Positions 1 to 8,293 of a DNA stretch of 64,000 bases are shown here, one piece after another. The translations under genes were made by a program, and so were the position numbers. Location: positions 236,122 through 300,121 of the forward strand of contig DXHY01000059.1 of the NCBI GenBank assembly GCA_019113175.1. The letters run 5' to 3'. The DNA is from Candidatus Eisenbergiella stercoravium (GTDB lineage Bacteria > Bacillota > Clostridia > Lachnospirales > Lachnospiraceae). The notes below the pieces were generated by a model. The model saw only the letters and a program-made list of their open reading frames with translations, ran no database searches and had not been told where the DNA came from. How positions within the stretch are numbered: position 1 is the first letter of the stretch; each line of letters starts with the position of its first letter.

Positions 1-371
1 TGCGTATAGTCCTCATAAACCGTATGATAGGTATGCACAATGGGAATCCGAAGCCGTTCCCCGATCCACTTTGCGATCAGAAAGCTGCTGAATTCGCACT
101 GGGAATGAATCAGATCCGGTTTCCAGGCAAAGAGCTCGCCGATTCCCCTGCAGGGCGGACAAACCGCGCGGGCGCCAGGATAAATCCGGGAGGCATTTAC
201 AGAGGGGAGGTAGTACACATCGCCATCCCGGTAAGCATGTCCGTTTCCCGAAAGCGTCACCACCCGCACCTCACACCCCAGCCTTTCCAGCTGTTCCTTC
301 AGCGTGACCACGCTGGTCACGACGCCGTTGATGACGGGCTCATACCAGTCGGTTGTAATTAAGATTTTCAT
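1..371 (-). CDS. Glycosyltransferase family 4, N-terminal part (cut by window edge)
   Basis: The first 123 residues of a GT4-type glycosyltransferase read from ATG at 371; the rest lies before the window. It opens MKILITTDWYEPVINGVV, the N-terminal Rossmann beta-strand and glycine loop usual for GT4 enzymes that glucosylate diacylglycerol or related lipids. The start lies inside the 3' end of the next upstream gene (32-bp overlap), so the two are almost certainly co-transcribed and translationally coupled. Pairs of such enzymes in Gram-positive bacteria often make mono- and diglucosyl-diacylglycerol; that role is inferred from the pairing, not shown by residues here. Confidence 0.8.
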   Translation of the reverse strand, partial: MKILITTDWYEPVINGVVTSVVTLKEQLERLGCEVRVVTLSGNGHAYRDGDVYYLPSVNASRIYPGARAVCPPCRGIGELFAWKPDLIHSQCEFSSFLIAKWIGERLRIPIVHTYHTVYEDYT

Positions 372-1392
372 ACCTGCCATAGCTGCACCCCTCCAGTCCG
401 TTATAGATTTCCGTCAATGCACTGCCGATATGGTCAATGCTGTTTTTCTGAACCACACGGTATGCTTCCTCTGTCAGATCCGGAAGCTTCCCTTCCAGAA
501 TTCCCGTAAGGAGCGCGGCAAATTCCTCCTGGCTTTTTCCCTTATACACACTCCTTTTGTGCTCCAGCCACCCTTCATACACCGGAATATCCCGCACCAG
601 AATCGGAAGGTGCATCGCCATCGCCTCCAGCATCACGATTCCCTCCGTTTCCTCTCTGGTGGGGAAGAAAAACAGATCGCTGCCGCTATAGGCATCCAGA
701 AGCGCCTGCCTGTCCGCATATCCCGGAAAATGCAGGTTGGAAAGCCGCTCCGGCATCTGTCTGAGCGCCCGTTTCACCCGTCCCGTCACAAGTGCAGGCG
801 GCGTATAGCCGAACCATACGAACTGATACTGCGGAAAACGCTCCGCCATATCCACGAAATCCAGAATTCCTTTCCGTTCCATATAATGCCCGACGCCAAG
901 CACAATTTTCTGCGAAGAGGAAAAACCATACCGCTTCCGAAATCTTTCCCCGCCCCGCTCATCCTTCCGGAACACCTCCAGGTCAATTCCGTTGGAGAGC
1001 GCTACAATCGGCGGTGAAACCCTGCAGGCTTCCAGCAGCCTTTTGGAATAGGGCGTCGGCGTGATCACCAGATCCGCGCTGGAATAGCATTTCTCAATCC
1101 ACCTTTTGAACAGACCCGCCGCCGCATTGGAGCCCGGAAAGGAATTCCTGAAATCCTCCATGGTGGAATGTCCGTAATAGATCACCGTCTTTCCCGCCGC
1201 CCTGGCGCGCAGGCTCATCAGAAGGGAGTCGGGAAACACCGTATTCAGATGTACAACAGAGTAATCCTCTTTCGGATCAAAGGTATAAGCGATCCCCGCA
1301 GACGCAAGCGCCCTTCTCTGATGCTCCAGCGCATGTCCCACGCCGCTCCTTCCAACCAGCCTTTTTCCGCCCTGATATAAAAGTACCTTCAT
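340..1392 (-). CDS. Glycosyltransferase family 4 (GT-B fold), probable glycolipid enzyme
   Basis: A 350-residue GT-B glycosyltransferase. The opening MKVLLYQGGKRLVGRSGVG with HQRRAL resembles the acceptor domain of LafB/BgsA-type diglucosyl-diacylglycerol synthases. The nucleotide-sugar half carries SNGIDLEVFRKD, GVGHYMERKG and the EX7E element in ETEGIVMLEA. Start ATG 1392 is preferred over ATG 1410, because the ribosome binding site GGAGGAAGGAG lies between them. It overlaps the downstream glycosyltransferase by 32 bp. A short hairpin tagged with TGAAATCAGCACG lies just upstream of the Shine-Dalgarno. Role in glycolipid or lipoteichoic-acid anchor synthesis is inference. Confidence 0.85.
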   Translation of the reverse strand: MKVLLYQGGKRLVGRSGVGHALEHQRRALASAGIAYTFDPKEDYSVVHLNTVFPDSLLMSLRARAAGKTVIYYGHSTMEDFRNSFPGSNAAAGLFKRWIEKCYSSADLVITPTPYSKRLLEACRVSPPIVALSNGIDLEVFRKDERGGERFRKRYGFSSSQKIVLGVGHYMERKGILDFVDMAERFPQYQFVWFGYTPPALVTGRVKRALRQMPERLSNLHFPGYADRQALLDAYSGSDLFFFPTREETEGIVMLEAMAMHLPILVRDIPVYEGWLEHKRSVYKGKSQEEFAALLTGILEGKLPDLTEEAYRVVQKNSIDHIGSALTEIYNGLEGCSYGRYENLNYNRLV

Positions 1393-1403
1393 TTTCTCTC
1401 CTT

Positions 1404-1436
1404 CCTCCACCGATAAGCGGCGGTGAAATCAGCACG
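1404..1436 (-). repeat. Tagged hairpin repeat upstream of GT4 start (copy 1)
   Basis: Read on the minus strand, CGTGCTGATTTCA is followed by a stem CACCG/CGGTG and then directly by the GGAGGAAGGAG ribosome binding site. The same 13-nt tag plus hairpin plus Shine-Dalgarno arrangement recurs at 16495-16536 and 16824-16862; this copy has the weakest stem. Confidence 0.55.
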
Positions 1437-1469
1437 AAAGCAGTCCGCGCACCTCCACTCTGAAACGTT

Positions 1470-2072
1470 TTACCCTGCCAGCTTCAGGATCTGATCAAAG
1501 ACAACCGTGAGTCCCAGCGAATACAGTGCGATCGAAAGCGGCTTTCCGAGAAGAATGATTGCAAGGAATCTCCGAAACCGCATTTTGGTCACCCCCGCCA
1601 GGAAACAGAGCAGATCGTCCGGAGCGGCCGGGAAAAAAATGGCCGCCGCAAACAGCCGGTCAAACACACCATTTTCCATCCATTTCAGATAACGGCCGAT
1701 CTTCTGACTGCCCGCCGCCCGCTCCACCGCGGGCATGCCGAATTTTCTAGCGATCTGAAAGGCCAGCACGGAACCGGCACAGATCCCCACATAGTTGTAC
1801 AGGAAACCCCAGACGGGCCCGAACAGCAACACCCCGACCAGACAGGAAATCCCGCCTGGCACGATCGGAATCACCACCTGCACCACCTGAAGCGCCACAA
1901 AAGCAAAGGGCCCCCATATTCCGAGTCCTGATAAAAACTGCGCCATCGCTTCCTCGGACACAAAAAGTCCGTTTTTCACTCCGTAAATAAAAAACGCCGC
2001 ACAGGCCGCAAGCCCTGCCGCCGTGAGGATGAGCGTTCCCTTTCTTCTGTCCATTGTCTTCTCCATCTTCAT
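1470..2072 (-). CDS. TVP38/TMEM64 (VTT domain) family membrane protein
   Basis: A 200-residue integral membrane protein. After a short basic N-terminus (MKMEKTMDRRKG) it has a first hydrophobic segment, then the VTT/SNARE-associated core with VPGGISCLVGVLLFGPVWGF, the glycine-rich YVGICAGSVLAFQIARKFG and the re-entrant segment FFPAAPDDLLCFLAGVTKM, and a last membrane helix. Relatives (DedA/VTT superfamily) act in membrane lipid handling; the substrate here is unknown. It lies upstream of and in the same direction as the two glycosyltransferases, with 77 bp between, consistent with a membrane-lipid operon. Confidence 0.8.
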   Translation of the reverse strand: MKMEKTMDRRKGTLILTAAGLAACAAFFIYGVKNGLFVSEEAMAQFLSGLGIWGPFAFVALQVVQVVIPIVPGGISCLVGVLLFGPVWGFLYNYVGICAGSVLAFQIARKFGMPAVERAAGSQKIGRYLKWMENGVFDRLFAAAIFFPAAPDDLLCFLAGVTKMRFRRFLAIILLGKPLSIALYSLGLTVVFDQILKLAG

Positions 2073-2343
2073 TGCCCTTCTTTCCCGCCGTCCGTATCAG
2101 ACAACATGACCTGTATCCGGCGTCAGGGCCTGTGTCCGGGACTTACCTGTATCTGACAGCCCCGCCCGTATCAGACACCCGGCCTGTCCGCCTGATGGAA
2201 TCATATTAACTGCCAAACCTTAAAATAACGTCCCTCAAATTCGAAAATTTTCTTTAACATTTCTTAAAAAAAGTGCGCAGGAAAAAGGTGCGCAGATGTA
2301 CCATACGCACCGGAGAGTTTCTAAGATATGAAAATCAGCCCAT
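2073..2343. other. Non-coding gap with degenerate short repeats
   Basis: No gene is supported. Between about 2090 and 2200 a unit of the form CCTGTRTCnGRC / CCGTATCAGAC recurs four to five times in degenerate tandem, some in inverted sense (GTATCAGAC, GTATCTGAC). The 3' part (2225-2270) is AT-rich and could hold the promoter of the VTT gene. Confidence 0.4.
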
Positions 2344-2383
2344 AAAAAAAGGAACCGGAATCCGTTATCGGATTTCCGGTTCC
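2344..2383 (-). terminator. Rho-independent terminator of the HAD/esterase operon
   Basis: On the minus strand a stem GGAACCGGAAATCCG / CGGATTCCGGTTCC (one bulged base) with loop ATAA is followed by seven T. It lies 13 nt downstream of the HAD gene stop. Confidence 0.85.
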
Positions 2384-2395
2384 TGCCTTTCCTGT

Positions 2396-3256
2396 TTACA
2401 GCATATATCGTTCCATCGCCACAGCCGCCCCGTCGTGATCGCAGTCAGGCACCGTTACGGCCGCGACAGCCTTCAGGGAAGCAGATGCGTTCTCCATCGC
2501 CACGGCAAGCCCTGCCATGCGAAGAAGCTCTCTGTCGTTCTCGCCGTCCCCGACCGCAGCAGCCGCAGCCAGCGGCAGCCCCAGAAGGCCGCACAGAAGC
2601 TTCAGTCCCGTCCCCTTATTCACATCCTGTCCGGTGATCTCCAGATTGCCGGAGGCGGATACCGCCAGGGTAACCGGAAGGGGACGGATCCTCTCCAGCA
2701 CTCCGGCACACGCCCGTGCCCTTTCCTTCCATCCATCCGGCTTCTTCCGCTCTCCGGCCGGGAAAAACAGTCCGATCTTTTCCACCTCCAGCGGCCTGTC
2801 CCGGTAAAAGGAAAACAGATCCTCCACCCAGACCGCACTTTTTTCAAAAACGGCGCTGTAGCTTTCCAGTCCGAATTCCGCCAGTCTTGAAAACGTCCGC
2901 CTGTCCATAAAGGAACGGTTTCCGATAAAAAAGGTCGCCAGCACATCCTCCTTTTCCACCGCGGTCATGATGGAAAGCACCTCCTGCGGCGGCAGAGCCC
3001 GGCGGAACAGATCCTCTCCCGTTTTCAGATCGCAGACACAGGCCCCGTTCTCGCAGATCAGATACCGCATCTGCGGAAAGCATTCCAGATATTCTTCCAG
3101 CTGCGGCCTGCACCGCCCCGTGGCGAAGACCACCTGTTTTCCCCGCGCCAGAATCTCCCGCACGGCAGCCTTTGCGCGCGGCGTGATCCTCTGTCCGGAA
3201 TCCAGAAGCGTTCCATCCATGTCCAGCGCGATCAGCTCATATTGTGTATTTCTCAT
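2396..3256 (-). CDS. Cof-type HAD-IIB family phosphatase
   Basis: A 286-residue cytosolic HAD hydrolase. Motif I is DMDGTLLDSG near residue 11, motif II is the threonine in VFATGR, motif III the lysine in NKGTGLKLL, and motif IV GDGENDREL; a Cof-type cap lies between. Substrates of this family are usually sugar phosphates or other small phosphate esters; none can be named here. Start ATG 3256 is chosen over the upstream ATG at 3289 because it has a GAGGGAG ribosome binding site and forms an ATGA overlap with the esterase stop, so the two genes are coupled. Confidence 0.85.
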   Translation of the reverse strand: MRNTQYELIALDMDGTLLDSGQRITPRAKAAVREILARGKQVVFATGRCRPQLEEYLECFPQMRYLICENGACVCDLKTGEDLFRRALPPQEVLSIMTAVEKEDVLATFFIGNRSFMDRRTFSRLAEFGLESYSAVFEKSAVWVEDLFSFYRDRPLEVEKIGLFFPAGERKKPDGWKERARACAGVLERIRPLPVTLAVSASGNLEITGQDVNKGTGLKLLCGLLGLPLAAAAAVGDGENDRELLRMAGLAVAMENASASLKAVAAVTVPDCDHDGAAVAMERYML

Positions 3257-4227
3257 TTCTCCCTCAGTTCCTTGACCAGCACCAGACACCGCCTTTTGAG
3301 CGAGAGCTTCACCAGCCTGTTCTTATCGTAAACGTCATAGCCGTTAAAGGTTCCCCTGATTTCATTCAGCTCCACCGGAACCCCTTCCTTCGCCAGCCGG
3401 TCCGCGTAGGCGTTTCCTTCGTCACGCAGGCAGTCGATCTCCAGCGTCTCCACGTAAGCCGGAGGCAGCCCGCGCAGAGATTTCGCGCAAAGGGGAGCCG
3501 CATACCTGGGACGCCCGCTTTCTTCACGCAGGTAGAGCTTCCACATCTGCCGGTTCAGCCTGGCGTTCCATCCCGGCGAATCCGAAAACTCATGCATGGA
3601 CCAGGATGTCATCCGGTCGTCCGTAACCGGGCTGATGAGCATCTGAAAGCAGATCTTCGGACCCTTCCGGTCCCTCGCAAGAAGAGTCACTCCCGCCGCC
3701 AGCGCTCCGCCCGCGCTGTCTCCCAGCACCGCAATCCGATCTCTGTCCACACCCAGGCGCTCCGCATTATCCCATACCCAGCACAGCCCGCGGTAGCAGT
3801 CCTTTAACGGCTCCGGATAAGGAAGCCCAACCCGGTACTGCACCAGCACGACACGGCAGCCCACCGCTTCCGCGTAAACCTGAGCCAGCCTGTGCGTTGC
3901 AGGCCTGTCCCGCAATACAAACGCTCCCCCGTGATAGTATACCAGACAGGGGGCTTTTTCCTTCAGGCCTTCCGGCTCATATATGACGATCGGAAGCCTT
4001 CCGTTTTCTGACACTCTGAGAACTTTTTTCCATCTTCTTATTCCCTTTGCCGGACGCTGCAGCAGACAGCCCGTCCTGAACCAGTTGTTGAACATTCTGA
4101 TCCTTCCGGGAGTGATGGCCAGATTGTTTCTGATGAAGCTCCTGAAGTCAATGCGGCTCCAGATTCCTCCAAGATCCTTCAGATCCTTATCCAGAGAATA
4201 TTTGATACTTATGATCCTTTTTCGCAT
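3253..4227 (-). CDS. Alpha/beta hydrolase, HSL-type esterase with altered catalytic His
   Basis: A 324-residue hormone-sensitive-lipase-family esterase. The oxyanion motif HGGAF is in LVYYHGGAFVL, the nucleophile elbow is GDSAGGALA, and the acidic residue is in EIDCLRDEGNAYA. Where the catalytic His is normally found (GTxHGF/Y) this protein reads RGTFNGYDVY; the codon is AAC, one base from the His codon CAC. If the reading is right, the triad is incomplete and hydrolysis may be impaired. Start 4227 (MRKRIIS) has GGGAGGAAGG just upstream; the longer frame from 4311 lacks a ribosome binding site. Co-transcribed with the HAD phosphatase. Confidence 0.8.
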   Translation of the reverse strand: MRKRIISIKYSLDKDLKDLGGIWSRIDFRSFIRNNLAITPGRIRMFNNWFRTGCLLQRPAKGIRRWKKVLRVSENGRLPIVIYEPEGLKEKAPCLVYYHGGAFVLRDRPATHRLAQVYAEAVGCRVVLVQYRVGLPYPEPLKDCYRGLCWVWDNAERLGVDRDRIAVLGDSAGGALAAGVTLLARDRKGPKICFQMLISPVTDDRMTSWSMHEFSDSPGWNARLNRQMWKLYLREESGRPRYAAPLCAKSLRGLPPAYVETLEIDCLRDEGNAYADRLAKEGVPVELNEIRGTFNGYDVYDKNRLVKLSLKRRCLVLVKELREK

Positions 4228-4464
4228 CCTTCCTCCCAATCTGCCGGACGGACTGCCGGTATGCCACCGGTTCTGTCCGTTCCGGCCCGGAACTTCTGTC
4301 TTACGCTTCACATGATACGGTGTAAATCATGACAATAATATACCACATTCCTTCCCTTAAAATCTACCTGTTTTCCCAATTTCGCCTTCTCTCCGCCCGG
4401 ACGGTATGAAATCTCCGCATTCTGACTATAATAATTCTGAAAACACTTCCTTCCGGAGGAAATC

Positions 4465-5064
4465 ATGACACAGACCAGGAATCAGACACGCATTTTTCTG
4501 CTTTCAGGAATCCTTTTTACCGCCCTCGCCGGATCGGCTCTTCATTTTCTGTTCGACTGGTCAGGCCGCTTTCTTCCCGTGGCTCTGATCTCTCCCGTCA
4601 ACGAATCCGTCTGGGAACATCTGAAGCTTCTGTTTTTTCCCTTCCTTCTTTTCTCAGCGCTGGAAGCCCTGATCCGGCATCCCGCCCCTGCCTTCTATAC
4701 GGCAAGAACCTGCGGCCTCCTTGCCGGCCTTGCGGCCATTCCGGCCCTTTTCTACACCTGGACGGGCATCACGGGAAATCACGCCCTCTGGATTGATATT
4801 CTCATCTTTCTGTTTTCCGTCGTTCTCGCCTTTTCCCTGAGCCATTTTCTGGAAAAAAGAATTCACCCGGGCCGCGGCGCCTTCTTTTTATCCCTCCTGC
4901 CGCTGGCTCTGTTCATCCTGCTTTTCTTCCTGCTGACCTTTTTCCCGCCCGCGCTTCCCCTCTTTCAGGACCCGTTGACCGGCGGGTATGGGATCATGGC
5001 GGTTCGTACAGGAACGGAAGCTGTCCATACATCTTATTTTTTCTGTTTTCCGGTTATTTCTTAA
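4465..5064 (+). CDS. DUF6512-like integral membrane protein
   Basis: A 199-residue membrane protein with about six hydrophobic segments. The motif PVNESVWEHLKLLFFP near residue 42 and the late FFPPALPLFQDPLTGGYGI match what I recall of the DUF6512 family found in Firmicutes, whose function is unknown. The ribosome binding site CCGGAGGAAATC is directly upstream, and a TATAAT lies at 4427-4432. It stands alone, divergent from the esterase. Confidence 0.7.
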   Translation: MTQTRNQTRIFLLSGILFTALAGSALHFLFDWSGRFLPVALISPVNESVWEHLKLLFFPFLLFSALEALIRHPAPAFYTARTCGLLAGLAAIPALFYTWTGITGNHALWIDILIFLFSVVLAFSLSHFLEKRIHPGRGAFFLSLLPLALFILLFFLLTFFPPALPLFQDPLTGGYGIMAVRTGTEAVHTSYFFCFPVIS

Positions 5065-5121
5065 ATTAACTGCATGGGAATATAATTACTGTTTGCGCAA
5101 AAATCCTGACAGATGTCAAAA

Positions 5122-5147
5122 GAAAAAGTCCCGTAAATACGAGACTT
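5122..5147 (-). terminator. Terminator of the first tRNA cluster
   Basis: Minus-strand hairpin AAAGTCTCGT / ACGGGACTTT around a short loop, ending in TTTTTC, eight nt beyond the last tRNA (Lys). Confidence 0.75.
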
Positions 5148-5153
5148 TTGAGA

Positions 5154-5226
5154 TGAAGCACGGGGGATTCGAACCCCCGACAACCTGATTAAAAGTCAGG
5201 TGCTCTACCGACTGAGCTAGTGCTCC
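5154..5226 (-). tRNA. tRNA-Lys (TTT)
   Basis: A 73-nt cloverleaf with acceptor GGAGCAC/GTGCTTC, anticodon loop CTTTTAA (TTT) between CCTGA and TCAGG, T-arm GGTTCGAATCC and discriminator A. It is last of six tRNAs in the cluster. Confidence 0.97.
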
Positions 5227-5288
5227 GCGAACCTGTTTAAAAAAAGAACCAGCTTCCACAGCAGATCATTCAAATCCCCTGCAAAAAA

Positions 5289-5360
5289 CTGGGCTAGCTG
5301 GATTCGAACCAGCGAATGCAGGAGTCAAAGTCCTGTGCCTTACCGCTTGGCGATAGCCCA
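5289..5360 (-). tRNA. tRNA-Gln (TTG)
   Basis: Acceptor TGGGCTA/TAGCCCA with discriminator G, anticodon loop CTTTGAC (TTG) on stem CAGGA/TCCTG. The U1-A72 pair is usual for tRNA-Gln. Confidence 0.97.
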
Positions 5361-5364
5361 AAAA

Positions 5365-5439
5365 GGTGGATACAGGGATTCGAACCCTGGGCCTCCAGAG
5401 CCACAATCTGGCGCGCTAACCAACTGCGCTATACCCACC
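5365..5439 (-). tRNA. tRNA-His (GTG)
   Basis: Anticodon loop TTGTGGC (GTG) on stem CCAGA/TCTGG. The extra 5' G (G-1) pairs with C73, the identity mark of tRNA-His. Confidence 0.97.
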
Positions 5440-5469
5440 ATACGGCTGCGGCAGTTCCCTTGCCGCTAA

Positions 5470-5543
<74 letters not shown>

Positions 5544-5668
5544 ACAATAAAGGGAACACCAAACAATAATGCAGCAGGGCTTATGACTGATGCCCGGACC
5601 GCCCGTCCCTTACGGAATGGCCTGTCTGTACGGAAAGCCTGAAGCCGAACCGGCTCTGGCCTGCCGTA

Positions 5669-5739
5669 AGCGGGTGATGGGAATCGAACCCACGTATCCA
5701 GCTTGGAAGGCTGGTGTTCTACCATTGAACTACACCCGC
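5669..5739 (-). tRNA. tRNA-Gly (TCC)
   Basis: Acceptor GCGGGTG/CACCCGC, anticodon loop CTTCCAA (TCC) on stem CCAGC/GCTGG, discriminator T. The spacer between this tRNA and tRNA-Arg (5544-5668) is unusually long for the cluster and holds no recognisable gene. Confidence 0.97.
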
Positions 5740-5752
5740 AGGAAAAGGTAAA

Positions 5753-5827
5753 TCGGGGTGACAGGATTCGAACCTGCGACCTCCTGGTCCCAAACCAGGC
5801 GCTCTAGCCAAGCTGAGCCACACCCCG
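5753..5827 (-). tRNA. tRNA-Pro (TGG)
   Basis: Acceptor CGGGGTG/CACCCCG, anticodon loop TTTGGGA (TGG) on stem CCTGG/CCAGG, discriminator A. First tRNA of the cluster, 35 nt after the promoter. Confidence 0.97.
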
Positions 5828-5861
5828 TTCTCTGCTCACTCTCAGCCGTGACGCAGAAGTT

Positions 5862-5890
5862 ATTATATAATACCATTTCCAGATTGTCAA
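5862..5890 (-). promoter_or_regulatory. Consensus sigma-A promoter of the tRNA cluster
   Basis: TTGACA (5890-5885), a 17-nt spacer and TATAAT (5867-5862): a perfect match to the vegetative consensus, placed between the phosphodiesterase stop and tRNA-Pro. Confidence 0.92.
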
Positions 5891-5909
5891 CTTTTTTTCT
5901 GAAAATATT

Positions 5910-6389
5910 TTACAAAAAATTTAAATGATAATGGGCCTCTCCGTTTTTATCCAGTTCCATCAGGATGTAGGAGGGTCTCCTTCCCTCCTGTCTGGGGAAA
6001 GAAAGGCTTCCCGGATTGAGCGCCGTGAGCGTTTTACCAATCTCCACCACCGGCCTGTGAGTGTGGCCGAACATCACGATGTCCACGCCGCGGTTTCTGG
6101 CCTCCTCCTTCAGAATCGAATCCCCCATTGAAACATAATAGTTATGTCCGTGGGTGAGCCATACACGGTATTTTCCGATATTGAATTCCAGCTCTCTTGG
6201 CAGGCTGGAGAAAAAATCGTTGTTTCCGGCGATGATCTGAGCCGGACATCCCGCTTTTTCCAGAAACAGAGCCTCATTTTCCTCCAGATCGCCGCAATGG
6301 ACCAGCATATCCAGAGGCTTTACGCGCTCGATCAGTTTCAGAAAATTTTCATCTCTTCTGTGTGTATCGCTGATAATCAGAATTCTCAT
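5910..6389 (-). CDS. YfcE/MJ0936-family metallophosphoesterase
   Basis: A 159-residue cytosolic phosphodiesterase. All metal-binding motifs of the calcineurin-like fold are present in order: SDTH (residue 7 on), GDLEEN, GNNDF, THGHNYY and GHTHRP, followed by NPGSLS. Relatives hydrolyse phosphodiester bonds in vitro; the natural substrate is unknown. Start ATG 6389 has AGGGGAGA in front; the longer frame (to 6473) adds 28 residues unlike the family. Last gene of the methyltransferase-rdgB-phosphodiesterase operon, an order common in Lachnospiraceae. Confidence 0.85.
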   Translation of the reverse strand: MRILIISDTHRRDENFLKLIERVKPLDMLVHCGDLEENEALFLEKAGCPAQIIAGNNDFFSSLPRELEFNIGKYRVWLTHGHNYYVSMGDSILKEEARNRGVDIVMFGHTHRPVVEIGKTLTALNPGSLSFPRQEGRRPSYILMELDKNGEAHYHLNFL

Positions 6390-6477
6390 CTGTCTCCCCT
6401 GTCCTTCCTCGCCGGATTCCAGCGCAGGCCTCATAAGCCGCCATGGAAAAGCCAAAAACGAACGCATATCCATCAGC

Positions 6478-7104
6478 CTACAGAAGCTCCTTCAGTCGTT
6501 CTTCACAAAGGCGCAGGGCATTTCCCCTGTGGCTGATGCGGTTTTTCGTCTCGCTGTCCAGCTCTGCGGTGGAGCAGCCGTACTCATCCACATAAAAAAT
6601 GGGATCATATCCGAATCCGTTGGTGCCTCTTTCCTCCCAGCCGATATATCCTTCTACGGTTCCTCTTACCACAAATTCTTTTCTTTCCGCCTTTTCGTCT
6701 TCGGAACAGGGCGGAAGGACAGCCGCGATGGCACAGACGAAACGCGCGGTCCTCTGCTCCTTCGGAACGCCGTCGAGCCGTTCGATCAGGTTCGCGTTTT
6801 TGATCCGGTAGGAGGTATCCTCTCCCATATAACGGGCGGAATAAATGCCCGGCTCCCCGTTCAGATAATCGATCTCCAGCCCGGAATCGTCAGCCAGGAC
6901 AATGTCCTCCGGACCGGCGCAGGCGGCAACCGCTCTCGCCTTAATCAGCGCATTTTCCTCAAAGCTGGTTCCGTTTTCCTCGATGTCGGTTTCAATTCCC
7001 GCTTCCTTCATGGAAAGCACCGGTATATTCAGATTTTCCAGGATCATACGGACTTCCCGCATCTTTCCTTCGTTTCCCGTCGCAAACAGAATTCTTCTGC
7101 TCAT
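6478..7104 (-). CDS. rdgB: RdgB/HAM1-family XTP/dITP pyrophosphatase
   Basis: A 208-residue house-cleaning NTPase that converts (d)ITP and XTP to monophosphates, keeping damaged purines out of DNA. It opens with the family signature LFATGNEGKMREVRMIL. The catalytic and substrate residues sit in ADDSGLEIDYLNGEPGIYSARY, GWEERGTNGFGYDPIFYV and the late ISHRGNALR. The start is one base after the stop of the RNA methyltransferase, whose 3' end supplies AGAGG as ribosome binding site, so translation is coupled. Confidence 0.93.
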   Translation of the reverse strand: MSRRILFATGNEGKMREVRMILENLNIPVLSMKEAGIETDIEENGTSFEENALIKARAVAACAGPEDIVLADDSGLEIDYLNGEPGIYSARYMGEDTSYRIKNANLIERLDGVPKEQRTARFVCAIAAVLPPCSEDEKAERKEFVVRGTVEGYIGWEERGTNGFGYDPIFYVDEYGCSTAELDSETKNRISHRGNALRLCEERLKELL

Positions 7105-7105
7105 T

Positions 7106-8287
7106 TCATTTTTCCTCTTTCATGACAGATGCTCCGCCTTCCCTCGGCCTTCTCGGCGGCTTTGGCCCCTGATACTGGTAAAATCGGGTTTTCATCATGC
7201 CGTTATATATTTTGCGGTTCTTATCCGCCTTCCTTCCGATGTCCTGCTGAGCGTTTTCATAGGCTGTGATCAGATACATGGACCAGGAGTCCAGCGCTGC
7301 GAAGCGCTCTCCCAGTTCATGATACAGCTTCGGGAGCGCCGCCTTCTCCTCCAGCCGTTCCCCGTAAGGCGGATTGGTAATGATAAAACCGTATTTCTTC
7401 GGATGGCTCAGCTGAGATACAGGGCGTCTCTGAAAATGAATTTTTCCTTCCACGCCCGCCAGACGCGCATTCTCTCTGGCAATGGACACCATTTTGTCAT
7501 CAATGTCATAGCCCTGAATATCGGTATCCACGCTCATGTCAATGAGCTCCGCCGCCTCATCCACCGCGTCATACCAGTTTCGTTTTGCCACCAGATGCTC
7601 CCAGGAGGAAGCCGTAAAATCCCGGTTCATTCCCGGAGCCATATTCACCGCCATCATGGCGGCTTCGATGGGAATCGTGCCGCTGCCGCAGAAGGGGTCA
7701 ACCAGAATCCGGTCTCCCTTCCAGGGAGTGAGCATGATTAAAGCCGCGGCCAGATTCTCCGCGATGGGCGCTTTGGCCGTCAGTTTCCGGTAGCCTCTTT
7801 TATGCAGGGATTCCCCTGTGGTATCAAGCCCCACGGTCACTTCGTCGTTTTTCAGAAAAACGCGGAGCGGAAAGCTCTCGCCGCTCTCCTCAAACCAGCC
7901 GGTGTGGTAGGTTTTCTTCAGGCGTTCCACCATCGCCTTTTTCATGATGGACTGAATGTCGGAGGGGCTGAACAGCTTACTTCTCACGCTGGCAGCCTTC
8001 GCCACCCAGAATTTCCCGTCCTTCGGTATGTATTCCTCCCAGGGAAGCGCAAGGGTTCCCTGAAACAGCTCTTCAAAGGTTTCCGCATGAAAAGATCCGA
8101 CTTTGATCAAAATCCTCTCGGCGCTGCGCAGAAACACATTCGCGCGGCTTACCGCCTCTTCATCCCCGAAGAAGGTAAGCCGCCCGTCCTCAACCTGCAG
8201 ACAATCATAGCCCAGGTCTGTAATTTCTCTTTTTAATACTGCCTCCAGCCCGAAATGGCAGGGGGCGATCAGTTCATATTTTTTCAT
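7106..8287 (-). CDS. THUMP-domain class I SAM-dependent RNA methyltransferase
   Basis: A 393-residue rRNA/tRNA N2-guanine-type methyltransferase of the YpsC/RlmL-N group. A THUMP RNA-binding domain covers about residues 50-165 and the Rossmann methyltransferase domain follows. It contains LVDPFCGSGTIPIEAAM (SAM loop), the acidic strand GYDIDDKMVSIARENA and the catalytic NPPYGERLEE. By homology it modifies 23S rRNA; the exact base is not shown. It has no good Shine-Dalgarno, and its promoter sits so close that the transcript may begin at the ATG itself. Confidence 0.88.
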   Translation of the reverse strand: MKKYELIAPCHFGLEAVLKREITDLGYDCLQVEDGRLTFFGDEEAVSRANVFLRSAERILIKVGSFHAETFEELFQGTLALPWEEYIPKDGKFWVAKAASVRSKLFSPSDIQSIMKKAMVERLKKTYHTGWFEESGESFPLRVFLKNDEVTVGLDTTGESLHKRGYRKLTAKAPIAENLAAALIMLTPWKGDRILVDPFCGSGTIPIEAAMMAVNMAPGMNRDFTASSWEHLVAKRNWYDAVDEAAELIDMSVDTDIQGYDIDDKMVSIARENARLAGVEGKIHFQRRPVSQLSHPKKYGFIITNPPYGERLEEKAALPKLYHELGERFAALDSWSMYLITAYENAQQDIGRKADKNRKIYNGMMKTRFYQYQGPKPPRRPREGGASVMKEEK

Positions 8288-8293
8288 ACCTAT

